This document shows positions 63,201-64,000 of a stretch of DNA of 64,000 bases, in pieces. The position numbers and the translations under genes are program-made. The notes below the pieces were generated by a model, which did not search any database, was not told the origin of the DNA, and saw only the letters and a list, made by a program, of their open reading frames with translations. Numbering within the stretch: position 1 is the first letter of the stretch; each line of letters starts with the position of its first letter. Source of the stretch: Bacteroidales bacterium (GTDB lineage: Bacteria > Bacteroidota > Bacteroidia > Bacteroidales > UBA932); NCBI GenBank assembly GCA_015060245.1, contig SUYU01000001.1, positions 1-64,000 of the forward strand, read 5' to 3'.

Positions 63201-63391
63201 GCAATGACACTCTTCTGGATTGTCTCCGCACTTGCTCCGATATATGATGTACTCACAACTATGGTTGGAGGTGCTATATCAGGGAATCGCTCAACCGGCA
63301 GGCTGAACATGGAGATGAGTCCCACCACCACTATACAGATGGAGATAACCGAAGAGAGGATGGGACGCTCAATAAAGTTCCTTAAATTCAT
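60215..63391 (-). CDS. RND efflux pump, hydrophobe/amphiphile family (AcrB-like), 1058 aa
   Basis: Inner-membrane proton-driven exporter. The ATG at 63391 is preceded by a good GGAGG; the frame begins at a TTG five codons upstream. The protein starts NLRNFIERPILSSVISICI, with a first membrane helix, then porter-domain repeats and the second half of the sequence repeating the first. Helix 4 contains LVIGTVVDDAIVVVEAV, with the paired Asp used for proton relay. Length and topology are standard for AcrB/MexB-type pumps. Substrates (drugs, bile salts, detergents) cannot be told. Confidence 0.95.
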   Translation of the reverse strand: MNLRNFIERPILSSVISICIVVVGLISMFSLPVERFPDIAPPTIVVSTSYIGASAETIQKSVIAPLEEAINGVENMTYMTSSATNAGTASVTIYFRQGTDPDMAAVNVQNRVSKAMGKLPAEVTQIGVTTAKRQTSMLQVFTLYSPDDSYDLEFIGNYLDINIKPSILRVTGVGEINALSGLYSIRIWMKPEVMAQYGLNPSDITAALAEQNIEAATGSFGEDANETFKYSMKYKGRMVTPEEFGDMVIRSLDNGSVLYLKDVADIELGLESYSFLSSTKGHPGVTCIVYQTPGSNATQVNDGINKVLEEAKRDMPPGLELAQLMSANDFLDASMHEVIKTLYEAIILVILIVFIFLQDLRSTIIPMVGILVSLIGTFAFLAVIGFSLNLITLFALVLVIGTVVDDAIVVVEAVQAKFEEGYKNSLEASVDAMKEIGTAVISSSLVFMAVFIPVSFMSGTTGVFYKQFGLTMAVAVGFSVINALTLSPALCALLLRPHEEEGEGKKSLKIRFRNWFNGVFDKLIEKYQNGVRFFMRNKWLSWGVVLVSCVVFVYLISTTKSSLVPEEDQGVLFVSVTTAPGSSVQTTQRIMDEIEKLIVDIPGIEMCGNVSGFGLQAGQGANNGTFIVKLAHWDDRAEGGMDANGIISNIYARTAGVKDATIFAMSPGMIPGYGLGNSLDLSLQDRSGGDINEFFKIAQNYMAELRKYPSVAQVFTTFDVRFPQWLVEVDAAKCKRAGISPSAILSTLGAYYGGQYVSNFNRFSKVYRVMLQAAPEYRTKEASLDNIFVKVAGEMAPLSQFVTLTKVYGAEGLNRFNMFNSISVSVTPAEGYSTGEAIAAVRAEAQKSLPRGYGYEFGGITREESEQSNAALVVIFMICILMIFLILSALYESFILPFAVILSVPCGLMGSFIFARLFGLENNIYMQIGLIMLIGLLSKTAILMTEYAAERRRQGLSLEQAALEAAKARLRPILMTVLAMAFGMLPLMMSFGVGANGNRALSTGTVGGLIIGTIGLLFTVPVFFMFFQRLQERVKPIPGVTEVSDRKKGAVAKEINSK

Positions 63392-63406
63392 ATGCCTCGC
63401 CTCCAA

Positions 63407-64000
63407 TTACTCTTGTTCAACAGATTTATTCTCTTGTGCAGGCTCTGCCTGTGCAACAACCCTTGTTCCTTCACGTACAAGGCCTGCACCCTCGGCTATA
63501 ATCTCATCGCCCACATTGAGCCCCTCAACAACAAGATATGACACTCCTCCGTCAACTCTCTCAACCTTCACAGGCGCTGATTTTGCACAGCCGTCAACTA
63601 CCTTGTATACAAATACCTTGTCCTGTATTTCAAAGGTTGCCGACTGAGGAATGACAATCACACTGTCCAATTCATTTTTCCTCAACACAACCCCCGATGC
63701 CCCGCTGTGCAGCAGCCCGTCAGGATTAGGAAATACGGCACGCACGCTTGCAGTTCCCGTTGACTTGTCAAGCACTCCGCTGATTGATGCAATGTTTCCT
63801 GAATGCTCATAAATGGAGCCGTCATTCAACTCAAGAGAGACCTCCGGCATAGCCTCAAGAGCCTTCTCCTTTGAGCCGTACTCACGCACAAGATTAAGCA
63901 GATTATTCTCTGTCATTGAATAATATACATACATCTGCGAGTTGTCGGAGACTGTTGTAAGAGGTTTGGGAAGCGTTGGACCCACCAATGCGCCTGCACG
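63407..64000 (-). CDS. RND efflux periplasmic adaptor (membrane fusion protein), C-terminal part, truncated by the window edge
   Basis: The frame is open to the right edge at 64000, so the N-terminus is missing. The visible part ends in an EQE tail and has the beta-barrel and membrane-proximal segments of AcrA-like adaptors: GSIYEHSGNIASISGVLDKS followed by TGTASVRAVFPNPDGLLHSGA and VVIPQSATFEIQDKVFVYKVV. It is 15 bases upstream of the pump gene, so adaptor, pump and channel form one operon. The promoter and signal peptide lie outside the window. Confidence 0.9.
   Translation of the reverse strand, partial: RAGALVGPTLPKPLTTVSDNSQMYVYYSMTENNLLNLVREYGSKEKALEAMPEVSLELNDGSIYEHSGNIASISGVLDKSTGTASVRAVFPNPDGLLHSGASGVVLRKNELDSVIVIPQSATFEIQDKVFVYKVVDGCAKSAPVKVERVDGGVSYLVVEGLNVGDEIIAEGAGLVREGTRVVAQAEPAQENKSVEQE

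Overview
The window looks like chromosomal DNA of an anaerobic Bacteroidales-type bacterium. The evidence is: promoter elements of the Bacteroidetes kind (TAnnTTTG at about -7, TTG about 19 bases upstream), few Shine-Dalgarno sequences, and gene families typical of the phylum (TonB receptor with DUF4249 lipoprotein, DUF4493 lipoproteins, fimbrillin-like lipoprotein, C25 and S9 peptidases, GH77 with two CBM20 domains, the purH-mreBCD-mrdA-rodA string). The family or genus cannot be fixed from the sequence alone. No rRNA, tRNA, CRISPR, phage or insertion sequence was seen.

Layout. 1-8.9 kb: a small BFD-type iron-sulfur protein, an LPS-kinase-like protein, a PfkB sugar/nucleoside kinase, and a surface cluster (secreted protein, TonB receptor, DUF4249 lipoprotein, MG2-like secreted protein). 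8.9-13.8 kb: a likely operon panC-panD-flippase-like membrane protein-malQ. 13.8-16.3 kb: two exported hydrolases (C26 amidase and a serine beta-lactamase-fold enzyme). 16.5-18 kb: radA. 18.2-29.6 kb: five tandem paralogous exported C25/clan-CD-like cysteine peptidases with HEAT-like C-terminal halves, followed by an exported S9 peptidase (29.8-32.7 kb). 33-38 kb: a predicted lipoprotein peptide deformylase, two DUF4493 lipoproteins and a divergent fimbrillin-like lipoprotein. 38.2-40.3 kb: a remnant of an XRE antitoxin, then an orphan TrpB (TrpB2 type) preceded by a trp attenuator. 40.3-45 kb: PBP1A-ddl-prmC. 45-49.7 kb: topA, an arginase-fold protein, an Lrp/AsnC regulator and ispD. 49.8-57 kb: purH and the rod-shape operon. 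57-58.7 kb: acpP-fabF. 58.7-64 kb: a tripartite RND efflux operon, cut by the window edge.

The most notable observations are: (1) the trpB gene has a 23-codon leader peptide with three consecutive Trp codons followed by a terminator hairpin, i.e. translational-coupling attenuation of an orphan trpB2; (2) the same TrpB carries an in-frame stretch of about ten degenerate 24-bp (8-residue) repeats inside the catalytic domain, and the neighbouring prmC carries a 15-bp intragenic repeat; (3) the five-gene C25-HEAT array, three members of which share a TGTCGGG element about 50-60 bases upstream of the start; (4) a peptide deformylase with a lipoprotein signal; (5) an 11-bp word, CTTCCCGACAG, found seven times across unrelated genes and spacers. 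All counts were made by eye and should be recomputed.
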